A stretch of 64,000 bases of DNA from Anastrepha obliqua (GCF_027943255.1 NC_072895.1:41328001-41392000); one strand, 5' to 3'; positions 42,444-55,210 are shown, numbered from the stretch's first letter. Notes: generated from the sequence alone by a model not told the origin. Numbers and translations: made by a program.

Positions 42444-44167
42444 CACTAAGAAATTAGCTAATAGTAATGGGGCATAGCACCTCTTATAGTGGTCAAATTT
42501 GTATAACCCCCCACTGTCGGTCATCTTTACCTAGCTTTGAAATAATTTAGGATCATTGGAATTTTTTTAAAGGATCTCAAAATAGAAAATTCAAATAATT
42601 AACAAAGAAGTTTTTTATCCGCCTGCTCTTTTCTTTCTTAGTTGTACTGAAGAAAGCATATAGTTTTCTCTTCTCTCCCTCCATTTTGGAAGCTTTTAAC
42701 TCACAACCAACTTTACTATTTACCACAAAACTCTCAAAGAATTTTGCAAGTTGAATAAAGATATCTAGCGGAAAATGACAAAACTTTTTTATTTTAACTA
42801 ATAATAACAAAGTGCTGCTATAAATCCAATATAAAATGATTGCAACCATCAATCGAAAGGAAAGATTTTTTGTCCCACATGGAATGGAAAGCTTTGCCTA
42901 GGAGAAAAAGTTTACTCTGCATTTTTTCGCAATTTTATATGAAATTTTTTTAAATTTTTGAGAAATTTGAACAAATGGTTGCATGAGAAAAAGTTTACTC
43001 TTCAATCGCAATTATATGTATATTAAAAAACTTCTGAATTTTTAAGCACCGATTAGACTATTCTTATTGTAGTTTGGGCCTCATTTCAAGTCTAGTATTC
43101 TAATTTACGGAGGAGAATCATCATCATGATTTCGTTTTTTGCTGAACGCCTTCGTTGCTTACCTCCAAATAACGTCACAACAGACTCTTACCCTTTGCCA
43201 GAAATTGCTTTATGGTATTTGCGAATTAGAATAATTTAGTGAGTCAAGTTTTTCTTCAAGAACTTTGTTTATTCATACACACACACATTTGCTCACATCC
43301 TGGCGTCAGCCCACTGCTGTGCCTGCTATTTGATACCTTCCTTAGCAGCAACAGCTGTCACACGCATTTCATAGAAATATTTGTTTACACACTCTGTTGC
43401 CGCCTTTTCATTTTATCTCACACTTCTTTTTGTTCTCTCTGTATGCTTTTAACTCATTTGCCGACCCCCAGTGCATGCCTAATCGAAAATAATGATAAAT
43501 AATTTATTGATGTCTTAAATGCGCACAAAAGCATTTATTTATTTATACTCGCACATGGACCTTTGTGCTTATTTATACCGACATGCATTTCTAATAATTG
43601 CCTGAGCTTACAAATATACTTCCGAGAGTACCCACACCTGCATATGTACGTACATTAATATGGATATCCCACGAGGCGTCACGTTTTATGAGTTCCATTA
43701 AAAGCTAATCAAAGAGTCATATCAACACATGGTATTTTTTTATATATGAGTAGTTTCTGAATAGGGTTTGCGAAGTAGGGAAGAGGTTTTACGCAACACG
43801 CAGATAATACTAAAATTCCCTTTTATGTGCGTAGTTATGTGCAGGCACTACAATAATAGAAATAACAGAGAAAGTTTTACATAGATATGAAATCAAAACT
43901 AATTCATATAAAAGATTTGTTCGCAACTTTGTGCTCTTTATGAAAGATCTCTCATTCGTCACAATACATACATAAGTATGTGTATAATAGGTGCCTTAAT
44001 TCTACGCTCCTCCAATTTATAAATACTATTTGTCATTCCAGTCCTAACGCTACGTCCCGTAGAAATTCAAATTCATAATCTTCGTTGTTTACTGCCACAG
44101 TAGTCATGTTGGCTATAAAAAATTATTACCGCAGTGCGTCGCCACTGGTACTTATTTTTGGTAATAC
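42444..44167. other. no gene recognised
   Basis: AT-rich sequence. ORFs of 87-91 codons at 42577-42852 and 43239-43502 are unsupported by any recognisable domain. Confidence 0.4.
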
Positions 44168-44234
44168 TAGGTTGTTCAATAAGTTTTGCGGTTCGATAAG
44201 AAAAACACAATTTTGTGGTTTGAAATACACTTTA

Positions 44235-45201
44235 TTATTTGGTATAGTCTTCCTGAACATCAATACACTTATTCCAGCGAGATTCCAATTTATGAATGCC
44301 ATCCCTGAAGTGAGAATCTGAAAGGGCTGCAAAATACGCTCCCACAGCTGTTATGACCTCATCATTTGATGAAAAACGCTTTCCATGCATGAATTCTTTT
44401 AGGTCAGGAAATAGTTGGAAGTCGCTAGGGCCAAATTTGGTCGATACGATGGATGCTCCAACAATGCATTATATATATATAATTGGCGCGTACACCCTTT
44501 TTGGGTGTTTGGCCGAGCTCCTACTCTTGTTTGTGGTGTGCGTCTTGATGTTGTTCCACAAATGGAGGGACCTACAGTTTCAAGCCGACTTGGAACGGCA
44601 GATATTTTTTATGAGGAGCTTTTTCGTTGCAGAAATACACTCGGAGGTTTGCCATTGCCTGCCGAGGGGCGACCACTATTAGTAAAAAACTTTTTCTTAA
44701 TTTTTGATGTTACACCGAGATTCGAAACGACGTTCTCTCTCTGAATTCCGATTGGTAGTCACGCACCCACCCATTCGGCCACGGCGGCCGCCTCCAACAA
44801 TGCTTTGCCCTCATGAAAAAGAATTTTTTCTTTTGCAGACTGGGTCTTTTCTTACAATTTTTCTCTTCAGCTACCCTGAAAGCTTACAATAATATTCAGA
44901 ATTTATTGTTTTAGCAGTTTGCTAGTAATCCACTAACGAAAATTCTTTCACATCACAAGAATTTTGATCCTGGGCGATCTCTGAACACGAACTCATTTCG
45001 GTGTCGAAGAACAAGGCTCAGACCTTCAGCCTCTTGTTTTGATTTAGAACTATATTGATAGACCCGCGGCTCATCCACGGTGATAAATGGACACACAAAA
45101 TCCACTTTATCCTTTCGAAAATGCTCTAAACGTTTATAAGAAAGCAACACTCGGATGTGTTTTTGTTCCATTGTTAGCGAATGCAGCTTTCTGAAACCCA
45201 A
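44235..45201 (-). pseudogene. mariner transposase relic split by a SINE
   Basis: From the N-terminal side: KLHSLTMEQKHIRVLLSYKR and FRKDKVDFVCPFITVDEPRV (first catalytic Asp kept, Trp lost), then KKILFHEGKALLE-like residues where the second catalytic Asp (HEDNA) has become Gly, the SINE, and then HPSYRPNLAPSDFQLFPDLK. In the latter the expected S-P-D is R-P-N, while the Asp of APSDF is present. The C-terminus VGAYFAALSDSHFRDGIHKL and RWNKCIDVQ ends with a stop at 44235. It is clearly dead. Confidence 0.8.
44468..44791 (-). mobile_element. full-length tRNA-headed SINE inside a mariner
   Basis: About 324 bp with head, body and tail as in the reference copy. CTCCAACAATGC is present at 44456-44467 and again at 44792-44803, a perfect 12-bp target duplication within the mariner coding region. 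This gives exact element borders: the head starts GGCGGCCG next to 44791, and the tail ends in (AT)n at 44468. Box B is mutated (GTTTCGAATCTCGGT). Confidence 0.95.
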
Positions 45202-45680
45202 TAGTTCAAAATATTGATTATAGTGCCAATGAGATGAGTAGGGTTTCTACCAAATATCCTTTTAATTCTTCAAAAAATAAAAATTCAATCACTGCACGAC
45301 ACTTCATTTTTTTCCATTGTAGAAAGTACTTGACATGAATGAATTGACAGATTGAAATGAAACTTCACATACTTTCATTTGAAAAGTTCACCAATATAAC
45401 AAAAACAATGTAGGTTAGTAGCAACGCCCTCTCTTACCGAACCGCAATACTTATTGAACAACCTAGTACGTTATAAGACTAGTGACGAAAATGTACGCTC
45501 ATTATTTGCGGCTTCGCCTTAAGTGTTATTAGTACAATTTTTTGTTCAGGAAAATTATTATTTTTATTTAATTACCTATAAGTTTATCGGTTTTCAATGA
45601 AACTCTGTGCGGAGGTTTACGATGAAAGCAACAAAAAAATCCATTGGCGAGAAGAAAAATAAAAATAAAATAAAATTCAA

Positions 45681-46200
45681 AAGAAAGTGGAAAGAAAATC
45701 AAAACTATCGACACATAAGATGAACAGCAGACAAGGCACATTAGTTCAGACAATAATTCAAAATCACGAAAATAGCACAGTTATAACTTCAAGGCCAAGA
45801 GCAGGGCGTCGTTATAAATTAACAGAGAGGGAAAAGCGCAATATTACAGGGATTCTGCAAAAAGATGCAAAGTTAACTGTTTCATAAGTTTCAAAAATAT
45901 ATTAGTGTTTCGGCTGCCAGAAGATTCTTAAGAAAAGCAGGCTAGCATGAAAAACTTGCTGAGAATAATCCATTAATTTTCCTTATAAATAAGAAAAAAC
46001 GCATTGATTTGGCAAATACGCTTACACACAAATCACCAGAATTTTGCGAAGAGCTTCTTTTTTTGAATAAACGAAAGTTTTACATTTTTGGTAATAAAGA
46101 AAGAAAAATTATATGGAGAAATCTGGTATTGCGCTGAATAAAGAAAATTTGTTACCAAGAGCAAAACGTGGTGGTGGTGGGGTGATGGTGTGGAGTCAAA
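45681..46200 (+). pseudogene. Tc1-like transposase relic
   Basis: STVITSRPRAGRRYKLTERE and then KRNITGILQKDAKLTVS are the N-terminal DNA-binding region with its GRP(R)-type hook. VSAARRFLRKAG, AENNPLIFLINKKKRIDLAN, LTHKSPEFCEELLFLNKRKF and FGNKERKIIWR follow in other frames, up to GGGGVMVWSQ. The first catalytic Asp (FSDESKF) has become Asn (FLNKRKF). The C-terminal half with the DE pair and both termini are missing or unrecognised. Confidence 0.8.
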
Positions 46201-49200
46201 ATGCGCGTGTACACCACATGTTGATAAGTTATAACTATTTATTTGTATTCTAATTTCAATTATTATTTTTTAAATATGTATATATCTAGCTCATACAACA
46301 AAAACCATATAAATCAGAGTTACGACTTTTGTATAAAATTTTTAAAAGCTCGGCAAGTTTTTACAAAAATATGGAGCACGCAGTTTTATAGATCATTGAA
46401 TTTTGGTGTAATAAAGTTATGAGTTTCAGGTAGATCAGAAATTACACTGATTTTTAATTTTTTTTTTCGAACGCGGTCTTGTGCATTACTCTAACGCATA
46501 CTCCAAACTTTTTTATATGGAGGAAAACACCCAACACCGTCAGCTGAAAAAATTGTAAAAAATCAACGCGATTTTTGAACTTCAGCTGCATACACGAAAT
46601 TTTTCTAAAAATTCTGAGAAAAAAGTTTGAAATTTGGTGAGAATGTGGTCTAGAAGTCGATCTTTAAAAGAGAGCGAGGTGGAAAATTTTTAATTTGATT
46701 TGAATGATAAAATAATTGATTTAATATAGATGACAGTGAAAGTGTCCTAGACTTGTCCTTATATGGTATACACTATCTTTTGACGTTGACTGTATATGCA
46801 AAAACAGTATGCGTACTACACACTGAGGTAACTTTCACCCAATCACTTTTTTAGATCGGCATAAATTGCAAAAGTCAAATCGGTGTTGCTAAAATATAGC
46901 TAGCGGTATATTTCCAGATAAAAACCCAGCAAACATTTTGTGGCTTGAGTCATACCCCAGTGTGTCTACCGAAGGTTAACGCCAAAGCAGTGAAAACCAA
47001 TTGCTCTAACTTTTCCCCTATTACAAGGACTCTTACTGAGTAAAATAGTATCTACAGAATACTTTTCATGGATTTTGAAATGTCAAAGTATCTTTTCAAT
47101 TCTGGAATAAAGTGCCATAATTCAAAAAATCTATCTTCTGCTTCAGTGTGTAAGAAATAATTTTAAAGAAATAAGTCTTAAGAGTTATTGTAATCACTCA
47201 CTTCATTAAATAAATAAATGAAATGATATGAAATTTTTCTGAATTTTCAGTTAGCCACTTTTACCTAAACACCTTTTTGTGTTAAAAATGATTGCAAAAA
47301 GGAATATGCGTCATTTCGCTGTAAAGTAAATCATGTGAATTTTATTAGAATTACTTTCACTTCCAGGTTTTCGCCTTCAGCTTACCGCAGCATTTACGTA
47401 GATGATGAAGCAAAATTCCGATAGCACATCCCAAGGTCAGATATTGACATATGGACAATTTCATTGTTTTTGCTGCACATTTGATATAACAACTTATTCA
47501 AATATTAAATCTGGAGTCCTGACCACCAGAGTAGCATTTTCCCACACTTTCCGCCTAAGACCTTATCCACCATTTTCAGTTTATAGCACCCATCGAGTTG
47601 GCTTAAAGCACACACCATATTTCAGTGAAAGTGGCTCAAAAGTCAACAAGAATGATGCACACCGTACATCAAAAGAGAAAGAAAAACAAAAACAAGCTAA
47701 CTGAAAAGTTTAATCCCCATCACAGACAAATACTGCAACAAACTTGCAATATTCACTCGTTCACCAACAGCTCCAGCTGAGCCGTCAATGGCACACTTCA
47801 AGAATCAAGTGCGAAAAACAACTCCCACAACAACAAAACTCAGTGCTACCTGCTTGAGACTTTCAATTACTGCCGCTCTTTGAAAAACTTTATTTGCCAA
47901 TTGTGGACGAGGTGGGGAGTGGAGCGAGGGCCGACGGTTGACAGCCACAACACGTTAAAGGTGGCCAGTGCTCTGAGTTTGAGCAGCTGGTTGACGTATG
48001 TGTGTACGCGTGTGTGTGCAGGTGCGTTGTGTGATGAGCTGTCGTGCGCATTAACCACTGAATTGCAAGTTGCATAAAGGAAATAAAAGCATACGATGTC
48101 TTTATGGTTGTTGTTGTTTTGGAAGCAAGCATAGTTTTACTGCTAATGTCGCTACTTACCATTGTTTTGTGTTGCTGTTTGCAATTTGCAATTTTGGGAT
48201 TTTCCATTATGTCAGCGCGTTCCTGCAAGTTGCAAGTCACCTGTTCTCAGAGCAGATGGCCATCAAAATTCATATTCGCATGCATATGAACGCTTGTACA
48301 CATGCACATAAATATGTATGCTTGCTCATTTAATAATATGAATGTATGCATGTAGCTAGTGCCTTTGGAGCGAACGCGTGAAGAGACTGAGTTTGCGAAG
48401 TAGAAGCGTTACACGTTTTTATATGGTTTTCCATTTTATTAGCCTGAATTTCTTTGCTTCTGTACAAAAATTTACGAACATATGTAAGTGCAAATGTTCG
48501 AGAAATCTTTAACAGATCCAGGCTGCCAGTGGGCTTGTTAGCAGTAAATGTTAAGTATTAAGAATTGCCGAAGTTTTCAAGTACTTTTCCTTACACGCTC
48601 AGCGCTGGTTGGCTATCAGCAAGCGATAGTTTTAAGAAAAACTTCTTAAAGCTTTTGGACACTTTTTATTTCTTTTCCTTCGTTTTTATTTCTTTGCACT
48701 TTAACACTTTTATCGCTTGAATGTTAACATTTTAAAGTTTCAACTCACAACAAAATCGTGTAATTTTTTTTGTTGCCACTTATTTGAAATGTCTTTTGAT
48801 GATGCAACTTCCTTCGTAGGACACTTACCACACTGCTGCAAATACAGAAAACGAGCGATAAAATGAACATTGAATGGCTTTAAATGCACTTTGACAAAAT
48901 GATAACGCAATTTAGGAATATAAAGCGCATACGCAAACACACATACACACATACAAACATACACGTAGACATACTTGCATACACATATAAGAAAACGATC
49001 TAACAAGCTGCATTTGCTAGACACGCACCATCCCTGCAGGGAACAACTAAATAAGCGAAGAAGATTTTTGAGGCAGCGCTTGTACGGAAATAAATTTAAA
49101 TAAAACAGTGAACGTCTCATGGGCTGCGAATAGTGTGAATTGTCAAAAACGAAGTCTAACCGCGAATACTTTTTCACCTTGCCCAGCTCGACGGTGGGGA

Positions 49201-49675
49201 AGTTCTTAAGGGGTATCGGTGGTCTAGAGCTCGAAAATCTAAGGAACTTTCAGGAATTTTTTTTTACAATAAAAAGAATCAAAAACGATATTTAAATTTT
49301 TTAGCCTTTTTATTTAACTTCTTTTACGTACAAAAGTGAAAAAAATGTGTTCTTCATTCTAATAATTTCAAAAATGCCGCTGAAGTTGACCCTCCCGAAA
49401 AATTGTTGTCCATTTTGGCTCTTGTATTTATCTGAAACACAAAAAATAAATAAAAGTATTAATCGGTATGACTGTAACTATGTCCCGTTACTAAAATAAA
49501 AAGCAAATATCCTAAAATCTAAAAATCGTTTTTTTCAGTTTTTTTAATAAAAAAAATACGAAATAATTGAAATCCTTTGAATGTGCATTTCGATGTTTCT
49601 TTAAAAAACGAAATTTTATTCATTACATTGAATAAAATATGCATTTTCTAGATAGTATAATTGAAATTAAAAAAA
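46201..49675. other. no gene recognised; one dispersed-repeat block
   Basis: A block at 46536-46645 (AATCAACGCGATTTTTGAAC, ACGAAATTTTTCTAAAAATT) recurs in diverged form near 55545 and 59600. A 100-codon ORF at 47402-47704 and several at 47867-48333 and 48740-49177 have open frames on the opposite strand and no domain. TTAAGGGGTATCGGTGG at about 49208 looks like a piggyBac-type left end, without a partner. Confidence 0.4.
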
Positions 49676-50395
49676 AAAAATTTACAAGCCAGTCTACATA
49701 AACAGCGTAAATATACCGTACGTCAACGAGGCAAAATATCTTGGAATAACCTTTTATGGTAAACAGCGTTGGAAGGCGCAGGTCAAGAAAAAGCGTGAAG
49801 AGCTGGAATTAAAAACAAAAAACCTTCTTTATCTTATTGGTAGACACTCTATTCTGTCAACGAACAAAAAACTACTACTATATAATCAAATTCTTATACC
49901 GTTCTGGACGTATGGCATTCAGCTATGGGGATGCTCAAGCGAATCTTGCATAACTATTATCCAACGATTCCAAAATAAAGTGTTGCCCAACATCGTCAGT
50001 GCTCCATACTGTGTGAGAAATCTCGACCTTCATCGTGACCTTGGTATGCTACTCGTCACTGACGTGGCGAAAAAGTATGCCATACGCCACAGACAACGTT
50101 TAAGTACTCATGTCAATGCTGAAGCATTGGCTTTGCTTCAGCCAAATACTCATCGTCGGCGGCTCAAGCGTAAAATAGTTTTAGACCAGATGGGCACCCA
50201 GTAGCAGCTGTACCTTATATATTTATACATTCACAATGAATTTATGAATATTGAGGCATCTTAGTTTTTCCTTTTTTAATATATATGTCCAAACAAATTG
50301 CTCGTTAGTATCTTTATTTAGTTGTACTAGTTGTAAATTCTAAACGGTATTCTGTTTATACTTTAAGATGCGTTAATAAAAAACAATAAAAAAAA
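49676..50395 (+). mobile_element. 5'-truncated Jockey-clade LINE
   Basis: The element covers the last part of ORF2, a ~190-bp 3' UTR with AATAAA at 50374, and an A-rich end at about 50395. A run of A at 49670-49681 precedes it. A related copy on the minus strand occupies 61510-64000. Confidence 0.8.
49689..50204 (+). CDS. open C-terminal part of Jockey ORF2 (RT thumb), 5' truncated
   Basis: The frame is open for about 171 codons with no start at its 5' end because the copy is truncated. It reads PYVNEAKYLGITFYGKQRWK (after the YADD box), LLYLIGRHSILSTNKKLLLY, NQILIPFWTYGIQLWGCSSE, IIQRFQNKVLPNIVSAPYCV and RNLDLHRDLGMLLVTDVAKK. It then has RHRQRLSTHVNAEAL and ends RRLKRKIVLDQMGTQ. This is the standard Jockey ORF2 terminus. 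The lack of stops suggests recent insertion, but without RT catalytic residues or the endonuclease it has no activity. Confidence 0.75.
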   Translation, partial: PVYINSVNIPYVNEAKYLGITFYGKQRWKAQVKKKREELELKTKNLLYLIGRHSILSTNKKLLLYNQILIPFWTYGIQLWGCSSESCITIIQRFQNKVLPNIVSAPYCVRNLDLHRDLGMLLVTDVAKKYAIRHRQRLSTHVNAEALALLQPNTHRRRLKRKIVLDQMGTQ

Positions 50396-50689
50396 TGTGT
50401 CTGTCGTGATAACTCTTCGTGGGGCGAGTACCCCTCAAAATTCTATGCATTCCTGTTGAGACCTCTCTATACATTAACGTTCTCTGCAACAGTGGTGTGG
50501 GATATCAAATTGGTTATATGAGTAGCTTTATTTTAAAGAAATGGCAAATCTTACTAAAAATGTTGAAAGCTGGTTATCATTGATAACTTTGCCAGCTAAT
50601 ATATATATATATATTATAAATCAATTGATATTTCATTCAAAAAAGTTCATAACATATTGTCTAAAATCTAAACTATTTTCTTTCGAAAG

Positions 50690-51320
50690 AGGCCACTAAA
50701 ACTATTGAATGTACAGGTATTACTACACGAAGTAGCAACGAAAGCCGGCTTAAAGCTCAACATCAAAAACGAAAGCTAACTGTGAACTGGAAGATGTGCA
50801 AATCTTTTTGCTATCTGGGCAGCTTTATGTCGGCATCGGGCGGGTTAAGTGAAGACACCAAAAAGCGCATCAAAAACGCAACAGCGGCATTTGGTTTACT
50901 TCAGCCAGTTGGAAATGCTTCACATATTTCGAAACGCACGAAATTGAAAATCATCAATTCAAATATGAAAACCTTTCTGCTACATATATACGAAACCTTG
51001 CATATCTCAACAGCTGACAATAATGCACTGCAAGTCCTCATGAATCTTAGCCTGAGGAGGATCTTAAAAATTTGTTGGCCAAATGTTATCTCATTTACTA
51101 TACCTCTGGAGCCAAACTCAACAAACGTCTGTGCTCCTTGAGATATGAAAATGAAAATGGGTCTTCATTGACCAAGTCCTGACTAGAGTAGAGAAGACCT
51201 TACAAGAACTGCCATTGACTGAAACCCTTGTGGTTGCCGTAGACAAGAGAGACCAGCAAATGCCTGAAAACAACTTCTAGAACTGGAAGTCCGCTCCATG
51301 TACCTGAACTGGATAATGGA
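50690..51320 (+). pseudogene. RTE-like LINE ORF2 thumb region
   Basis: LKAQHQKRKLTVNWKMCKSF and CYLGSFMSASGG are followed by TKKRIKNATAAFGLL, SKRTKLKIINSNMKTFLL and NLSLRRILKICWPNVIS. The order matches RTE-type ORF2 after the YADD box, as in 3750-4245, but this copy is less damaged (one 119-codon frame at 50782-51141). It follows a Jockey fragment directly. No 3' end is recognisable. Confidence 0.65.
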
Positions 51321-51589
51321 GAAATGTGTTGCGGCCCAGTGGTCTCGTGTATTTTCCGCAATTTTATTTTGAAATTTTGATGAAAGTTTTTTTTATTTTT
51401 TTACCTTGCAAAAAATTTGAAACTTGGATTTATTTGGTGAGTGAACCATGTTTTCATAAAAAATTATTAAAATTAAGTAAGAAACAAATTCATTGTAAAA
51501 AGATTTGTCAATTGGCGCCTGGGTTACACGTAGAAGTGAAATACTATTTATATCCTAAGGCGTAGGTTAACTAAAGTTGACCTAGCTGA

Positions 51590-52015
51590 GTAAAATGGCC
51601 TCACGTAGAGCTGAGTTGGTCTCCAGAGTGCCCTAGTTAGCTATACATTGACAGGATTGAGAAAATTCAAAGGTTCTTCTTAAGTATGGTTTGCGGTTTT
51701 TACGATTTACTGAACCTCCTCTTCCATCATATAAAACTTAATTCTCAAACCTCCAGCAAGTAGAAGATCTTTTCTTTTCTGAACTTTTGTATATCGAATT
51801 GTAAAGGGAGATTTTTACTGGGCTACCCCTAGGGTAAAAATAAAGTTAATTTTTCATTTAGAGAACTTCGAAATTCCTACCCTTTTTATGGAATAACAAA
51901 ACAAAATATGCTCATATTGCTCGCGCTCTTAATGAGTTCAGCCATATCTGGATCTATCAAGATTGATTTTTCTTTATCTAATGATGCCCTCATAAACCTT
52001 CTGAAATTTGTATAT
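51590..52015 (+). pseudogene. LINE RT thumb relic of a further family
   Basis: AELVWSPECPS, YIDRIEKIQRFFLSMVCGF and later FRELRNSYPFYGITKQN and LSNDALINLLKF correspond to LEYASxxWxPxxxxxIDRIEKIQKRFLR...R.LRN...Y and a short final segment of CR1/I/Jockey-type LINEs. Several frameshifts and stops are present. It is not the same family as the Jockey or RTE copies here. Confidence 0.5.
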
Positions 52016-52136
52016 ATATGTTAGTAGTATGTAAGAATTTGTTGATCACATACTTTATATAGATCTTAAAGATTTTAGATATATTATTTTCTTTATTATG
52101 GCAATATACATAAATATCTTAAAATCGATTTATTAA

Positions 52137-52860
52137 GTGGGGCCTCTTATCAGTGGCTTCAAAGAAAGGTGTTCTTTCTCAATTTTTTTGGAAGCAAAAA
52201 AAAGCGACACACAGGAATAATCTTTTGCATTTATTTGAAGGCATGATTGAAGAGAAATAAACAATTTTTTAATATAAAAAAGAAAACGAAATGGCGGACA
52301 TATGAGGGATCTCGCACAGCTTCTCGTTGCGCGCTAGTAAAACGGCGTGTAAGATTGCGGTCGTAGTTTTCACCTAAAACACAAAAGAAAAATATTGTCT
52401 TATTGAGAAGGATTTCCCGTATATAATAGACTACTCTTGTTTAAAAATATGAAAAAATGAACACACAATTAATTATTGAAAAACTTGTTTTTTTCGCTTT
52501 TTTTTAAAAAAAGGTGTTATATATTATAACATTAAAAAATGAATTTTTTTTTGTATTTTGTTAGTTAATTAGTTGCGCATTTTAATTATCTTTATATAGA
52601 TTATCGGTTTGAAACGATAACTTTCGTCGTTTTTTTTTAATCTTGCACGCTACTTTCAAAAACATGGTTTTGAGAAAACGTGTTTCAAAGCTTTGGAAGG
52701 TAGACAATATACTCACACGAGGGACGCTACATAGGCCTGTAACTCCGAAATCACTTTGAATTCCACCATAAAATTTTGAGGGCTATTCTCTTATAATATA
52801 TCTATCGATTCCAGTAAAAAACAAAATCGATTTTTTGGAGCCGACTGATAAGAGCCCCCC
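52137..52860. mobile_element. piggyBac-like MITE, 724 bp, TTAA target
   Basis: The left end reads TTAA then GTGGGGCCTCTTATCAGTGG. The right end on the opposite strand reads TTAA then GGGGGGCTCTTATCAGTCGG. TTAA occurs at 52133-52136 and 52861-52864, exactly as required for piggyBac-type insertion. No transposase is encoded and the interior is AT-rich. Similarity to the TTAAGGGG start near 49208 suggests further family members. Confidence 0.75.
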
Positions 52861-52969
52861 TTAAAGAATATACGACAATGACTCAAATGGTCTTCTGTTG
52901 AAAAAATACAATTAAATTACCATTGAATACCAAATTTGTTCCAAATAAAGCTTAATTATATTCGTTTAC

Positions 52970-53960
52970 AATTAATTGACTATATTTTAAAGCCCAAGTA
53001 ACAAACCACACTAGACTATTCCATACGGCTGAACCAATTCCATTCAATATATTATTAAATTCATCTTGATTTAAGTAGAATTGCCTGAGTCACCGATATT
53101 TGATTTGTTTCAAAATAGGGCACCTTCCTAAGAAGTGTGCTCTGCTTTCTAATTCGTTTAAGTTGCAAAGAGAGCAGTTTGAATTTGTATGGCCTCTGAG
53201 ATAAATAATATAGCATCTGGCCTTAAAATTCCAAGAGATTTTATAATTTTGAACCTCATCGGTCCTCCTATATGCGAGCACTTTTCAAAACTCTTTCCCA
53301 CAATCTTTGTTTGTTCGTTGAGCTCGCAGTTAAAAGAAATGCATCTATGTTATTATTCCCCAGCCTCCTAACTGACATGTCGTAAGCCAGATTTAAATTT
53401 AATTTTATTTCTAAGTTCTCAGCTGCTTTTGACAAAAAGATTTACCTTTGTAAGATAGTTTTTAGAATCTATGTGGCATTCTATTAGCATCTTAGTCACA
53501 GAAGGTCTTATAAATATGTCTTAGGTGAAGTTGTAATGTATAAAAATGCCTATCTGGAACGCCAGTTTCTAAAAAGACACTAAAAGATGATGTATTTGTA
53601 GGCAAAGTTCAAAAGTATTTTTAAAAAATGCAATTGAATTTTATCTACGTCGAATTCCCATATTTGAGCGGCGTAACTTTGGATTGCTCTTGGTACGGCC
53701 GGAAAAATATTCCATTTTGTTAATCATTTTATTTTATCTTTGGCCAGAAAAGTTCACCACGTAGCGTTTAAACTTCCTTTGCTGCGCTGCTTCTATTTAA
53801 AACATGTTTTTTAAAGTTTAACTTTGGAGTAAATTTCACACTTAGATAATTATATGCTGTCGATATTGGTGTATGTTTTCTTTTCAACGTTCATTTCCCT
53901 CGACGAGTACTTACTAACCTTCCTCCTTGGTGGTGACTTTGCTAAATTTACTTGCATTTT
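52970..53960 (-). pseudogene. LINE ORF2 relic with CCHC-like tail
   Basis: Minus strand, in order: VKFTPKLNFKKHVLNRSSAA, NIFPAVPRAIQSYAAQIWEF and VDKIQLHFLKILLNF (RT thumb), then AYDMSVRRLGNNNIDAF, the zinc tail CSLCNLNELESRAHFLGRCP, ILKQIKYR, and after a frameshift FYLNQDEFNNILNGI, ALKYSQLIVNEYN. The 57585-57990 fragment has the same end (CPVLKEIRIKYLN). It is a decayed copy without a readable 3' tail. Confidence 0.7.
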
Positions 53961-55210
53961 CCATAGGCTACAATAATTTTCCTTATCTTATATATAAACA
54001 AATAAACAATTTTCAAAATCTGTTTTGGTATATACCGCCACGATACACAAAATTGAGGTTGCAAACCTGAATGTGCTAAAATTTCAACACAAAATATAAC
54101 TTTAATATCACTTCGACTTCAACAAACCTGCATACATATATATATGGTATGCAACCTGTAATAGAAGAAAATTGCATTTTGCTGACTTTTTGCTCTCCTT
54201 TTGTTGCAGTTATTATATTTTCTCTTATTTTCTATTCCATGCTATCGCATTTGATGCCGTAAATATATTGGATTATAGCGATGCAGCTGTTGACATTTAA
54301 CAATAGAAAAGAATAAGAAAATATTACATCGAAGGGGCGGATTGTTGAAAAATAACAGACTTGATAATAAATAAGAATCTAAATGAGATCCACAGAAAAT
54401 GCAATGGAAGCTTTAAGGTGTGACGCACAAAAGACGCTTCTTAAACCTGAATGAGCTTGTCTGGTGGTTTGCCTGAGTAACTGATATGCAGTACAAAGTG
54501 AATGTTCTGCATTTAAGAGATTTTTCACACAATTAGTTAAGCAAAAAATATCCAGAATTTTATAAACCACCTAATAGCCGATTTGCTTTGTGGTGCGCCA
54601 AAAATAAGATTTAAAATGTAAAAATTCTAAGAATAGCAGCAGCACAAATATTTTAATTTGGCACCGGTTTCCAAGCTCTTTAGAGTCAAGTGTGAAAACT
54701 TCTACTGAGATTGCATTGAGGTCAACTAACATTGTCGTAATTGCTTAGAAATCTAAAAATAAAGTTCGTCAAAAAAAATATATATATCATTAAATGCATG
54801 CAAGACTGAGGGTTACCCAAGGGAAACAACTCATAAACTTAGTGCACTTGAAAACATGGCAACAACGAAAAAGTGAAAGCAAGTGCAATGCCATGAAATT
54901 TGAAGTCAAATAGTAACAGGATATTCATATGTATATAAAAACACGTACTTGATCGCCAAGGAATTCATATTTAGGTATGTATGTACGCACACATGCAAGT
55001 ACTTAGATTTACGTCAGCATGCTGCATCACAAAAGAAGAAATTCGTGTTGACAACTACTACAATAAACTTGTAATGCAAAGCACAGTGCGTCATTTGCTA
55101 AACACGCATTCACACATTTATTGTTGTACGAGGGTTGGTACTGGTTTGAGATACAGAAATATAGGTATACTATATACTTGCTAGTTCTTATCCTTATTTC
55201 TAAACATAAA
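53961..55210. other. no gene recognised
   Basis: AT-rich sequence with short (AT)n and ATGTATGTAC tracts near 54135 and 54975. No supported coding sequence. Confidence 0.45.

Larger units (their letters stand above)
44170..45463 (-). mobile_element. mariner interrupted by a SINE
   Basis: Ends GGTTGTTCAATAAGTTTTGC (left) and GGTTGTTCAATAAGTATTGC (right, opposite strand), continuing GGTTCG, with TA at 44168-44169 and 45464-45465. A SINE at 44468-44791 with its 12-bp duplication sits inside. Without the SINE the mariner is about 960 bp, so it also has internal deletions. Confidence 0.9.

Noticed and set aside
47402..47704. 100-codon ORF considered as a host exon
   Set aside because: No recognisable domain and no splice or UTR features. 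I cannot separate it from chance.
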